A stretch of DNA of 64,000 bases, from the NCBI RefSeq assembly GCF_002236805.1, contig NZ_NIQA01000001.1:434001-498000 (forward strand), written 5' to 3'. The notes beneath the pieces were generated by a model. That model made no database searches. It had not been told where the DNA came from and saw nothing but the letters and a program-made list of their open reading frames with translations. The translations under genes were made by a program, and so were the position numbers. The stretch comes from Pusillimonas sp. T2. GTDB taxonomy: Bacteria; Pseudomonadota; Gammaproteobacteria; Burkholderiales; Burkholderiaceae_B. This document shows, piece by piece, positions 36,592 through 45,574 of this stretch. Position 1 is the first letter of the stretch. The number at the start of each line of letters is the position of its first letter.

Positions 36592-37857
36592 ATGTCCAAA
36601 GAATGTGAAATCCTGATTGTCGGCGCCGGTATTGGTGGCCTGAATCTTGCCCTCAATTTACACGCGGCCGGTATTTCATGCCGCCTGTACGAGGCGGTTC
36701 CTGACATCAAGCCGCTGGGTGCGGGTATCAATGTCCTGCCTCACGCGGTCAGTGTGCTCGACCGCCTGGGCCTGGTACCCGAACTGGAAAAAGTAGGCGT
36801 GAAGACCAAAGAATCCATTTTCTTTGATCACCACGGTTCATTTGTATACAGCGAACCGGCGGGTCTGGATGCCGGCTATGCCTGGCCACAGTTTTCGATT
36901 CATCGCGGCGACCTGCAATTTGTCTTGATCAATGCCGTAAAACAACGCCTGGGCGATGACGCGATTGTGCTCGATCGGCGCTGCACAGGAGTGACCCAGG
37001 ACGACAACGGCGTTACCGCTACTTTTGTCGACAGCGACGGTAAACCTTCAGAGGTCAGGGCGTCCATTCTTGTCGGCTGCGACGGTATTCACTCCGTCAT
37101 CCGCAAACAGTTGTACCCCAATGAACGCGAGCCCCGGTTTTCCGGAATTAACATGTGGCGCGGCGTCACGCCCATGAAGCCCTTTTTAAGCGAAGCCAGC
37201 ATGGTGCGCGCCGGCTGGCTCGACGTAGGCAAGATGGTGATCTACCCGATTCGCAACAATATCGACGCCGAAGGCAACCAACTGATCAACTGGGTGGCGG
37301 AAACCTTGTCCGACCGCCCGGTCGTGCGAGACTGGACGCGTGCCGGACGCCTCGAAGACTTCTTCTCGTACTTCGAAAACCGCCACCACGACTGGTTGGA
37401 TATCTCGGGCATGATTGCCAAGACCGAGACCATTCTTGAATACCCCATGGTCGACCAAGACCCGCTGCCACGTTGGAGTTTTGGGCGTATTACGCTGCTG
37501 GGCGATGCCGCACACCCCATGCTGCCTCGGGGCTCGAACGGGGCTGGGCAAGCCATTCTTGACGCCCCGTGCCTGATCGAACAGTTCAGAAAATACGGCA
37601 TTAACGAGGGCGCACTAACGGTCTACGACCGCATTCGCAACAAGGCCACCACCGATGTGGTCTTGTTCAATCGCAGCGCGCCGCCCGACACTATTCTTAA
37701 AGAAGTGCATGAACGCACTGGTGGCAAACCCTTTAACGACATCAACGACGTGATCAGTCGTGAAGAGCTGCAGGCCATTTCGAACCGCTACAAAAGCGTC
37801 GCCGGCTTCAAGGTCGAAGACCTGCAAAAGAAACCTGCAACCAGTTCTGCAGCATAA
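36592..37857 (+). CDS. PhzS-like FAD-dependent monooxygenase
   Basis: Group A flavoprotein hydroxylase of 421 aa, with the FAD-binding GAGIGG (about residues 11-16), CDGIHSVIRK (DG motif) and LLGDAAHPMLPRGSNGAGQA (GD motif). The detailed pattern, including YAWPQFSIHRGDLQ, GINMWRGVTP, and EYPMVDQDPLPRW, resembles PhzS of Pseudomonas (5-methylphenazine-1-carboxylate hydroxylase) from memory of that sequence. Substrates in the family are aromatic or N-heteroaromatic acids. No phenazine synthesis genes are visible, so a catabolic or detoxifying role is more likely. ATG 36592 follows AAAGGAA; the longer ATG at 36538 adds residues before the nucleotide-binding strand. Confidence 0.88.
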   Translation: MSKECEILIVGAGIGGLNLALNLHAAGISCRLYEAVPDIKPLGAGINVLPHAVSVLDRLGLVPELEKVGVKTKESIFFDHHGSFVYSEPAGLDAGYAWPQFSIHRGDLQFVLINAVKQRLGDDAIVLDRRCTGVTQDDNGVTATFVDSDGKPSEVRASILVGCDGIHSVIRKQLYPNEREPRFSGINMWRGVTPMKPFLSEASMVRAGWLDVGKMVIYPIRNNIDAEGNQLINWVAETLSDRPVVRDWTRAGRLEDFFSYFENRHHDWLDISGMIAKTETILEYPMVDQDPLPRWSFGRITLLGDAAHPMLPRGSNGAGQAILDAPCLIEQFRKYGINEGALTVYDRIRNKATTDVVLFNRSAPPDTILKEVHERTGGKPFNDINDVISREELQAISNRYKSVAGFKVEDLQKKPATSSAA

Positions 37858-37901
37858 GCCCGCAAGCATTACCAAATCAAAATAAACCAAGGAGACAAAC
37901 C

Positions 37902-39077
37902 ATGAAACCTTTCAAGAAAGCACTGAGCACCCTGGCCCTGGCCTGCGGCCTCATCGGCGCCGGGCAAGCACATGCCGAAAACCTGAAAATCGGCCTGATC
38001 CTGCCTTTATCGGGTCCATTTTCAACGATAGGCAAGCAAATTCTCGACGGCGTCAAACTGTATATGAACGTACACGGCGACACCGTCGCCGGCCGCAAAG
38101 TCGAGCTTCTATTGCGCGACGACACCGGCATTGCGCCAGCTGTCAGCCAGCGGGCAGCACAAGAGCTGTTGGTTAACGAAAAAGTCAATATTTTGGCTGG
38201 CTTTGGCTTTACGCCTGCAGCGTTTGCTGTAGCCCCGCTGTCAGAAAGCACAAAAACGCCCATGGTGGTCATGAACGCGGCAACGTCGTCCATCACAACC
38301 AAGTCGCCCTACATTTTGCGCACCTCATCCACCATGGGCCAATTTACAGCGCCCAATGCCATGTGGGCCGCCAAGAACGGCATGAAGAATGTCATTACCC
38401 TGGTGTCCGACTACGGCCCAGGGCACGACGCTGAGAAGCAGTTTGTCAAAACCTTTACCGAAAACGGCGGCAATATTGCGGCGCAAATTCGCATGCCCGT
38501 GCAAAGCCCCGACTTTTCACCGTTCCTTCAGCGTGTCAAAGATGCCAAGCCGGACGCCGTCTTTCTGTTTGTGCCTGCGGGTGAACAAGGCGTTGCATTT
38601 ATCAAGGGCTACCGCGAACGCGGTCTAGATAAAGAAGGCATCGAACTGCTATCAACCGGCGACATCACCACCGAAGACCTGATTGCCGCTACCGGTGACG
38701 CCGCGATTGGGTTGAAAACGTCCTTCACCTATTCCGAGGCGCACGACTCTGACGTCAACCGAGAATTCAAACAGAAGTACAAAGCCATGTATCCGAACCA
38801 GCGCCCCACGTTCCTGACGGTTGGCGGCTACGACGGCATGCACCTGATCTACGAAACACTGAAGAAAACCGGTGGCAAATCAGACGGCGATACCTTCCTG
38901 GCCAGCGCCAAGGGCATGGCTTGGGAAAGCCCTCGCGGCCCAATCTCCATCGACCCTGAAACGCGCGACATCATCCAGAATGTTTACATTCGCGAAGTCA
39001 AGAAAGTCGACGGTCTGCTACAGAACGTAGAGTTCGACGTTATCCCGAACTTCAAAGATCCAGGCAAACAGCCCTGA
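37902..39077 (+). CDS. ABC transporter substrate-binding protein, branched-chain amino acid type
   Basis: Periplasmic binding protein of 391 aa (Peripla_BP_6 / LivJ-like). A signal peptide ends at about AHA|ENLKIG; then LILPLSGPFSTIGKQILDGVKLY and VTLVSDYGPGHDA-type hinge segments are characteristic. Relatives bind amino acids, amides or aromatic acids. No permease or ATPase genes are adjacent, so it relies on components elsewhere. It lies 44 bp after the FAD monooxygenase and before a strong terminator, so the two form an operon; it may capture the monooxygenase's substrate. GGAG precedes the ATG. Confidence 0.9.
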   Translation: MKPFKKALSTLALACGLIGAGQAHAENLKIGLILPLSGPFSTIGKQILDGVKLYMNVHGDTVAGRKVELLLRDDTGIAPAVSQRAAQELLVNEKVNILAGFGFTPAAFAVAPLSESTKTPMVVMNAATSSITTKSPYILRTSSTMGQFTAPNAMWAAKNGMKNVITLVSDYGPGHDAEKQFVKTFTENGGNIAAQIRMPVQSPDFSPFLQRVKDAKPDAVFLFVPAGEQGVAFIKGYRERGLDKEGIELLSTGDITTEDLIAATGDAAIGLKTSFTYSEAHDSDVNREFKQKYKAMYPNQRPTFLTVGGYDGMHLIYETLKKTGGKSDGDTFLASAKGMAWESPRGPISIDPETRDIIQNVYIREVKKVDGLLQNVEFDVIPNFKDPGKQP

Positions 39078-39093
39078 TTACGCGTTCAAATAC

Positions 39094-39130
39094 AAAAAAG
39101 CCTGCATACGGCAACGTTGCAGGCTTTTTT
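39094..39130. terminator. Strong intrinsic terminator
   Basis: Perfect 12-bp inverted repeat (AAAAAAGCCTGC at 39094-39105, GCAGGCTTTTTT at 39119-39130) with a 13-nt loop. A-run and T-run flank the GC stem, so it works in both directions: ending the monooxygenase-binding protein operon on the plus strand and the flavin reductase gene on the minus strand. Confidence 0.92.
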
Positions 39131-39194
39131 GTGGTCCGCGGCAAGCCACCCAGCGCGCTGCCGCAATACACATCACGCCTACGCGTAAGAGTTT

Positions 39195-39827
39195 CTACAC
39201 CGCTTTGGGACGCGGCCGCTTGTGAATTTGGCCCAGCGACGCATAGAACGGACCGCCCAGACGGGCCACAGGATCCATCGCAACACTATCAATGTGACGC
39301 CCGTCGAATACGTTTTTATCGACGTGGAAGGCCACAATTTCGGCGATATACAACGTATTAATGCCGGTACCCAAGGGCACCACTTGCGACAAACGGCACT
39401 CCATTTGTGCAGGCGACACCGCTACACGCGGCGGCTTGACCAACTGGCTGGGCAGCAACGGAATCTCAAGCACCTCGGCTTCGCTAACGTTGGCCGGGTA
39501 CTCGGCACTGCTTTGGTTCATCATGTCGAGCGCTGCGGTGGGGGTGATATTGACGACGAACTCGCCGGTATCGCGAATATTGCGCGCCGAATCCTTGAGC
39601 GCGCCATCGTCTTGCAGCGCAATGTTTACCGCCAGCATGGGTGGGCTATGCGCCACATAATTAAAGGAACTGAACGGCGCCACATTGACGACACCCTCGG
39701 CACTTTGCGAACTGACCCACGCCACAGGCCGTGGCACCACCAGGCCGGACACCATCTTGTACCCCATGCTAGGGTCGATTTCCGACGCCAGCAAGGTCGT
39801 CATGTCATCGTTCTGAAAAACTTTCAT
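39195..39827 (-). CDS. Flavin reductase family protein (DIM6/NTAB type)
   Basis: Protein of 210 aa of the FMN-binding split-barrel flavoreductase group: VSGLVVPRPVAWVSSQSAEGVVNVAPFSSFNYVAHSPP-type opening and a GEFVVNI segment. It is longer than, and clearly different from, the HpaC-like reductase at 30680. Such enzymes supply reduced flavin or act directly on substrates. It is transcribed toward the terminator at 39094 and sits at the border of the oxidative cluster. Confidence 0.85.
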   Translation of the reverse strand: MKVFQNDDMTTLLASEIDPSMGYKMVSGLVVPRPVAWVSSQSAEGVVNVAPFSSFNYVAHSPPMLAVNIALQDDGALKDSARNIRDTGEFVVNITPTAALDMMNQSSAEYPANVSEAEVLEIPLLPSQLVKPPRVAVSPAQMECRLSQVVPLGTGINTLYIAEIVAFHVDKNVFDGRHIDSVAMDPVARLGGPFYASLGQIHKRPRPKAV

Positions 39828-39942
39828 TTAAATAAACACTTGAATAGCCAAAGAGAAGCGTCCGAATTTAACAGCTTCGGACGCCTTTAGACAATGCGAA
39901 CGTCGTCAGCCGGGGCTTGGACTGACCGGCCTTGGGATGGGC

Positions 39943-41508
39943 CTACAGCAACGACGCGATCAGCCAGTAAATACCTGCTGCCATCAGCGCCGAAGCCGGC
40001 ACCGTGATGATCCAGGCCGCCACAATTTTGGTCACCGCAGTACGCTTGACCAGCTCACCACGGTAAACACGACGCATTTTTTTGTATTCTTTTTTGGTCA
40101 ACTCGACGTCTACCGTGTGATCTTTAAGCTGCTGCAGCATGGCTTGCTTGGCTTGCACATCGGCAGCGGCAAACTTGTCAAGAAACGCCTCGACCTGCGC
40201 CTTATCGGCCCCGGTGTGCCGGTGTTTGATCCACTCGAGCATTTGCGAATAGTTTGACTTCAGGTGTTCGCGCAAAAAGCCGACACCAAAAATCCCGCCA
40301 ATAGCAATATGTGTTGAGCTGACCGGCAAACCCAATTGCGACGCAACAATCACGGTTACCGCCGCAGCCATGGCAATAGAAAATGCCCGCATCTGGTCAA
40401 GGTCGGTAATTTCGCCACCTACCGTACGAATCAGCTTGGGACCATACAAGGCCAAGCCAATGGCTATGCCCAACGCACCGATCAACATGACCCACAACGG
40501 GATACCCGCCTTGTCGGAAACACCACCATGAAGGACTGTGTCGGCAATAGCAGCCAGCGGCCCAATCGCATTGGCGACATCATTGGCGCCATGCGCAAAA
40601 CTAAGCAAAGCTGCCGCAAAAATCAGCGGAATGGTGAACAAGGAGTTAATGGACTTTTTGGTATTGGACAATGTCGCCACACGACGTGCCATGACCGCAC
40701 GCGTAAGCAACCAAACCAACGCACCAATAAGCCCACCGACAATAACCGCTGTAAGGAATTCAACATCCCAGATCTTGTTCAACCCCTTAAGAATAAGATA
40801 GGTGGAAAAGGAGAACGCCATGACGCCGATAAGAATGGGCACCGTCTTGCGTGCTGCAGCCACCATGTCGCTTTTGTAGGTAATGGCCCATTTAATCCAC
40901 AGCAAAAAGCCGGCTGCAATCAGCCCGCCCAGAAGCGGCGAAACCACCCAACTGGCCACAATTTTGACCATGACGCCCCAGTTGGCCGCAGCAAAACCAC
41001 CCGCCGTTACTCCGGCGCCAAGCACTGCACCCACAATAGAATGAGTCGTCGACACAGGCGCACCCAGCGCCGTCGCCAGGTTCAGCCAAAGCGCACCGGC
41101 CAGCAAGGCCGCCGTCATCAGGGCCAGGAAGTGATCGGGGCTGGGAATAGCCGCCATATCAATAATGTCGCCCCGCACTGTCGAAACCACATCACCGCCT
41201 GCGATAAGCGCACCCATAACTTCGAAGATCGCGGCAATGACTATGGCCCCTGCCATTGAAATTGACTTTGACCCCACCGCCGGTCCAACATTGTTAGCCA
41301 CGTCGTTGGCGCCGATATTCATGGCCATGTAGCCGCCAATCATGGAAGCGACTACCAACATAATGCCCTGCGTGCCCGAAGTCCCCAGACCTAAAGACGA
41401 ATAGATCATGATGCTGACAACAAACAGCAGACCCATGCCAAAGCGGAAGAATTCACGCTGACTGCGTTTAGTCGCGTGCTGGATGTCGGAGAGTTCCTGG
41501 AATTGCAT
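39943..41508 (-). CDS. Inorganic phosphate transporter, Pit family
   Basis: Low-affinity phosphate permease of 521 aa with ten or more helices and the two inverted PHO-4 signatures: MNIGANDVANNVGPAVGSK near residue 62 and FAHGANDVANAIGPLAAI near residue 300. The two halves are separated by a cytoplasmic stretch; a charged loop at about residues 420-480 resembles the extra segment seen in Pit proteins of many proteobacteria. A PhoU-like (DUF47) partner is not found next to it. Confidence 0.92.
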   Translation of the reverse strand: MQFQELSDIQHATKRSQREFFRFGMGLLFVVSIMIYSSLGLGTSGTQGIMLVVASMIGGYMAMNIGANDVANNVGPAVGSKSISMAGAIVIAAIFEVMGALIAGGDVVSTVRGDIIDMAAIPSPDHFLALMTAALLAGALWLNLATALGAPVSTTHSIVGAVLGAGVTAGGFAAANWGVMVKIVASWVVSPLLGGLIAAGFLLWIKWAITYKSDMVAAARKTVPILIGVMAFSFSTYLILKGLNKIWDVEFLTAVIVGGLIGALVWLLTRAVMARRVATLSNTKKSINSLFTIPLIFAAALLSFAHGANDVANAIGPLAAIADTVLHGGVSDKAGIPLWVMLIGALGIAIGLALYGPKLIRTVGGEITDLDQMRAFSIAMAAAVTVIVASQLGLPVSSTHIAIGGIFGVGFLREHLKSNYSQMLEWIKHRHTGADKAQVEAFLDKFAAADVQAKQAMLQQLKDHTVDVELTKKEYKKMRRVYRGELVKRTAVTKIVAAWIITVPASALMAAGIYWLIASLL

Positions 41509-41615
41509 GAAGATAGTCGGGAGAAAAAGCCCGTTTGCGAAAAATTGCGTAATTATGACATTTCAATGAATTGTCATGCGAACGGTTACATCACAATGAA
41601 GCGATGGCGCAACAC

Positions 41616-42245
41616 CTATCCCCCGTGATGCCGCGCGTAAACCTCCGCCCCCATCGCGGCAATTTGCTGTTCAATCAGGGCGTCGAACGGTCGTAACAAC
41701 GGCTCAAAATCTTGCCCGGGCTCAAGCCACGTCAACGTCCGGACAATCGCCTCAATCGTTGAAACGGCATTCGGTTCAGCGGCTTTACGCACGCGATAAC
41801 GCGATGGCACACCATCGGCCAGCATCAGCCTGGGCAAGTCGGCCAGCACCGGATTCAGCTGAACAAGTTTGCGCGCCTTACGCCACGTGCCATCAGGCAC
41901 AATCAGCAACGGTGCGTCGCCGGCCGCAAGTGCCTCAAGCGGCAGAGGTGCCTGAGCCTCGGGGCCCGGAAAAAGCAGAAACGCGGCCGAGGCCTGACGA
42001 ATAGATGACGCCAGATCGGGAAAATGCTCGCCCACCCACAGGGTGCTGTTGGTTAACCCCAACGCAGCCAGCCGCGCCGTATTCAAGGCATGACGGGACT
42101 CATCAGGATGCTGCAGAATGAGTACACGCGTACGGCTGGGTACGGCGGAAACGTAAGCGCACAGGCAATGCGTTGCTGGGCGAAGACATCGTGGGCAACT
42201 GGAACGCCCCTTCTTTTCGAGATTCTTTGTATTCACCCTGGACAT
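41616..42245 (-). CDS. DTW-domain protein, probable tRNA acp3U aminocarboxypropyltransferase
   Basis: Protein of 209 aa of the DTW family (TapT/YfiP-like), which adds an acp group to tRNA uridine-47 using SAM. The N-terminal zinc-type CPRCLRPATHCLC, then LQHPDESRHALNTARL, the signature DGTWRKARKL and SRYRVRKA are in the family order. It stands alone between pit and the divergent cellulose locus. Confidence 0.88.
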   Translation of the reverse strand: MSRVNTKNLEKKGRSSCPRCLRPATHCLCAYVSAVPSRTRVLILQHPDESRHALNTARLAALGLTNSTLWVGEHFPDLASSIRQASAAFLLFPGPEAQAPLPLEALAAGDAPLLIVPDGTWRKARKLVQLNPVLADLPRLMLADGVPSRYRVRKAAEPNAVSTIEAIVRTLTWLEPGQDFEPLLRPFDALIEQQIAAMGAEVYARHHGG

Positions 42246-42389
42246 TCAATCTAAACAATAACAAGCGGTAGCACTCAAGCCCACCCATTGCACCGAACAA
42301 TCCTCGTGAGGGTCGCGACTGTAACGAGAAATAGCTTAACGCCCAAAAAATCAGGAGAAATCTGGAAAATTACAAATAAAACAATTGGT

Positions 42390-42395
42390 TATAAT
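42390..42395 (+). promoter_or_regulatory. Candidate -10 element of the cellulose operon promoter
   Basis: A perfect TATAAT lies in an AT-rich stretch (42350-42430), about 140 bp before bcsQ1. No good -35 box is found at 16-18 bp, so transcription may depend on an activator. The 291-bp region between the DTW gene and bcsQ1 holds no convincing ORF. Confidence 0.45.
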
Positions 42396-42536
42396 GCAAT
42401 TTTAAGAAACATTATCCAAAGTAAAAATAGTAGTGCATAGAAGACTTGTTGCGCACCAACAAAATGATCACCCAAACTCACGTTTTCCGTTTTTTGAGCA
42501 ACAGCAGTACCGGAAACATTCTAAACTCGAAGGGTT

Positions 42537-43355
42537 ATGGAAAACGAAGACATTACGACTGATCATCCCTTGAGCCCTACGTACGCCATCGCAATAATTT
42601 CAGCGAAAGGGGGCGTCGGCAAAACATCGTTCGCGGCCAGCCTTGGCGTCTGCATCGCACGGGCCGACCGACCAGTCCTCATGCTCGACTTGGATCCTCA
42701 AAATTCGCTTTGTCACCATGTTGGCATCCCGCCAAACGCACGAGAAGGCTCTGCGCTGGCAAGCCTTAACAACCACAAATGGTCGACCACAGTGGTAGAG
42801 CTTGCTCCAGACGTACGCCTGATCCCATACGGCATTCCCTCAGAGGCCGAACGAACCGCCTACGAAGACATACTGGAGCAAAACCCGCACTGGCTTTCAG
42901 AGCGTTTAAGCGAACTATCGATAACACCCGGCACCATCATCATTTTTGACACGCCGCCGGGCCCATCTATTTACATTCAGCGCGTTCTCGAAATCGCAAA
43001 TCTAGCCCTGGTGCTCACTTTGCCCGATGCGGCCTCATTCGCAGCCATACCTGTCATGGAGCGCTTACTGAATCAATACAGCAGGCCACGCACGGCGTTC
43101 GACGGGGCCAAGTACATCATTAACCAAGTCAACAGCGCACACCCCTTGTCACGCGACATGGCTGAAGTTATCCGCCACGAGCTGGGCTCTGCATTGATAG
43201 GACGCATACATGCTGATCAATTTATGTGTGAAGCGTTGGCGAATCGACAAGACGTCACCAGCTTTGCGCCCTACTCGCAAGCTTCTTACGACATCAAAAT
43301 TTGTACAGACAGGGTTTTGCAACTATTGCAAGCCAACACGACGAAACGGCCATGA
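42537..43355 (+). CDS. bcsQ: Cellulose synthase-associated ParA-like ATPase BcsQ (copy 1)
   Basis: MinD/ParA-like ATPase of 272 aa that in other bacteria helps locate or assemble the cellulose secretion complex. Deviant Walker A SAKGGVGKTS begins near residue 22, switch I DLDPQNSL, and FDTPPGPS is the Walker B region. About 16 extra residues precede the first strand. Its stop overlaps the bcsA start (ATGA). It is only distantly similar to the second BcsQ at 49293. GAAGGG lies just two or three bases before ATG, an unusually short spacing. Confidence 0.9.
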   Translation: MENEDITTDHPLSPTYAIAIISAKGGVGKTSFAASLGVCIARADRPVLMLDLDPQNSLCHHVGIPPNAREGSALASLNNHKWSTTVVELAPDVRLIPYGIPSEAERTAYEDILEQNPHWLSERLSELSITPGTIIIFDTPPGPSIYIQRVLEIANLALVLTLPDAASFAAIPVMERLLNQYSRPRTAFDGAKYIINQVNSAHPLSRDMAEVIRHELGSALIGRIHADQFMCEALANRQDVTSFAPYSQASYDIKICTDRVLQLLQANTTKRP

Positions 43356-45574
43356 CCACCAAAAAATTGCCAAACAAGTATGCTGTCGGCATCAACAAAC
43401 TGCTGCAACAGGCCTCTGAAGAGAAACGCTGGCGCAACCCGTGGGTCATTGCCATAACCCTTGCCATTACTTTATTTACCTTTGGCCTGCTGATCGTAGT
43501 GCCGCTCGACTTCTGGTCGCAGGTCCTCTTTTCGGTCTGCATATTGGCAGTAGCCATGGTCATCAGAAGACTGGAAAGCAAAATCGCTTCCCACATATTG
43601 ATCATTTTTTCTTCATTGGCGTCGCTACGTTACATGTATTGGCGCGTTACCGAGACACTGGGTTTTGAGACGCTTCTTGATGCCACATTCGGCTATGGCC
43701 TTTTACTAGCCGAGATATACGCCCTATTGGTGCTATTGCTGGGTTACCTCCAAACCGCCTGGCCGCTGCACCGAAAGCCTGTGCCGCTGCCCGACGACAT
43801 CGACGCCTGGCCCAGCGTCGATGTGTTCATCCCAACATATAACGAACCCATAGGTGTCGTGCGGCAAACCGTCTACGCAGCACTCGCCATGGACTGGCCT
43901 GCTGAAAAACTGAACGTCTACTTGCTAGATGACGGCAGGCGCGAAACCTTCCGAGAACTCTGTGAAGACGTAGGATGTGGGTATATGACCCGCGACAACA
44001 ACCGACACGCCAAGGCGGGAAACCTGAACGCAGCCCTGGCCCAAACCAACGGAGAATTCGTAGCTATCTTTGATTGCGACCATATACCTACGCGCTCGTT
44101 CCTCCAATTAACCATGGGGTGGTTTCTGCGCGACTCAAAACTCTCCATGGTTCAGACCCCTCACCACTTTTTCTCGCCCGATCCTTTCGAGCGGAACCTA
44201 AATACTTTTCAGTCGGTACCCAACGAGGGGAACCTGTTTTATGGCGTGGTGCAAGAAGGCAACGACCTTTGGAATGCCTCGTTTTTCTGCGGCTCCTGCG
44301 CCATTCTCAGGCGCAGCATGCTGAATGAAATTGGCGGGGTTGCCATTGAAACGGTAACCGAAGACGCTCACACCGCACTCAAACTAAACCGAAAAGGCTA
44401 CAACACAGCCTATCTGGGGATACCGCAGGCTGCAGGTTTAGCGACCGAAAGCCTTTCAGCACATGTGGGCCAGCGCATACGTTGGGCGCGCGGCATGGCA
44501 CAGATTGCACGCGTCGACAATCCGCTACTTGGAAAAGGCCTTACCCTAGGGCAAAGGCTTTGCTATCTGAATGCAATGCTTCACTTTTTTTTCGGGCTCC
44601 CTCGCTTAGTGTTCCTGACCGCTCCATTGGCATTTTTGTTTTTCGGGGCACAGGTTTTCCAGGCATCCGCACTCATGATCGCCGCATACGCGCTGCCTCA
44701 CATCATCCAGAGCAATCTGACCAACTCCAAACTACAAGGCAAATTCAGGCATTCGTTCTGGAACGAAGTCTACGAATCGGTGCTTGCCTGGTATATCGTG
44801 CGACCGGTCATCGCTACATTCATCAACCCTAACAAAGGTAAGTTCAACGTAACGGCCAAAGGCGGCATCATCGAGCGATCTTACCTTGACGCTGACATCG
44901 CCAAACCTTATATCTTGCTGCTCGGGCTGAATCTTTTTGGCTTGCTGATCGGCGGCATCATGTTGGCAAGCAACTATGAGAACCCCGACCTGTTCATGAC
45001 CATTATCATGAACATGCTCTGGACGGTCTTCAACGTACTTCTTGCAGGAGCCTGCGTGGCGGTTTCCCTCGAAAGCCGGCAAATCCGGCAATCACCACGG
45101 GTATCAGCCACGCTTCCCGCGATTCTGCAGACGCCTGATGGTATGGCATTTCGCTGCGACACCCACGACTTCTCTGAGCAAGGACTTGGCGTCACGCTGC
45201 CGCCTGGCGTCCAAATAGCGCCCGGGTCGCTCGTTGGGGTCACACTTACGCGCGGAGATGACGAAGCCTACGTACCCTGCAAGGTAGTGTTGTGCCAAGA
45301 CCAACGCATCGGTGTCAAACTCGAACCGCTTACGCCAGAACAGGCTTTTAACTATACGCAAATGACCTTCGGGCGTGCAGACTTGTGGGTCGACGCCTGG
45401 AACGCCGCAGCGCCAGACGCGCCGTTAAGCGCCCTACGCAACGTATTAAATATTGGTGTGCGAGGCATCAGACTATTCGCGAAGCTATCGCGCGACACCC
45501 TGACAGAAAAACTCAAGCATCCCGGCATCGGGAAGGCACGCTCTTCATCAGACTCACAGGTTAAACAGTCATGA
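43352..45574 (+). CDS. bcsA: Cellulose synthase catalytic subunit (UDP-forming)
   Basis: Processive GT2 enzyme of 740 aa that polymerises UDP-glucose and moves the chain across the inner membrane. All catalytic motifs are present: DDG (D193-D194), DCD (D241, D243), TED (T336-D338), and QRIRW (374-378). Four N-terminal and four C-terminal membrane helices flank the domain. A C-terminal PilZ domain has RQSPR (579-583) and DFSEQG (606-611), the RxxxR and DxSxxG residues that bind cyclic di-GMP, so the enzyme should be activated by it. It is the only bcsA in the window. It is coupled by four-base overlaps to bcsQ1 and bcsB1. Confidence 0.97.
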   Translation: MTTKKLPNKYAVGINKLLQQASEEKRWRNPWVIAITLAITLFTFGLLIVVPLDFWSQVLFSVCILAVAMVIRRLESKIASHILIIFSSLASLRYMYWRVTETLGFETLLDATFGYGLLLAEIYALLVLLLGYLQTAWPLHRKPVPLPDDIDAWPSVDVFIPTYNEPIGVVRQTVYAALAMDWPAEKLNVYLLDDGRRETFRELCEDVGCGYMTRDNNRHAKAGNLNAALAQTNGEFVAIFDCDHIPTRSFLQLTMGWFLRDSKLSMVQTPHHFFSPDPFERNLNTFQSVPNEGNLFYGVVQEGNDLWNASFFCGSCAILRRSMLNEIGGVAIETVTEDAHTALKLNRKGYNTAYLGIPQAAGLATESLSAHVGQRIRWARGMAQIARVDNPLLGKGLTLGQRLCYLNAMLHFFFGLPRLVFLTAPLAFLFFGAQVFQASALMIAAYALPHIIQSNLTNSKLQGKFRHSFWNEVYESVLAWYIVRPVIATFINPNKGKFNVTAKGGIIERSYLDADIAKPYILLLGLNLFGLLIGGIMLASNYENPDLFMTIIMNMLWTVFNVLLAGACVAVSLESRQIRQSPRVSATLPAILQTPDGMAFRCDTHDFSEQGLGVTLPPGVQIAPGSLVGVTLTRGDDEAYVPCKVVLCQDQRIGVKLEPLTPEQAFNYTQMTFGRADLWVDAWNAAAPDAPLSALRNVLNIGVRGIRLFAKLSRDTLTEKLKHPGIGKARSSSDSQVKQS

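Noticed and set aside
42103-42300. Minus-strand ORF of 65 residues upstream of the DTW gene
   Set aside because: It overlaps the DTW gene's N-terminal region in another frame and has no ribosome site or family similarity.
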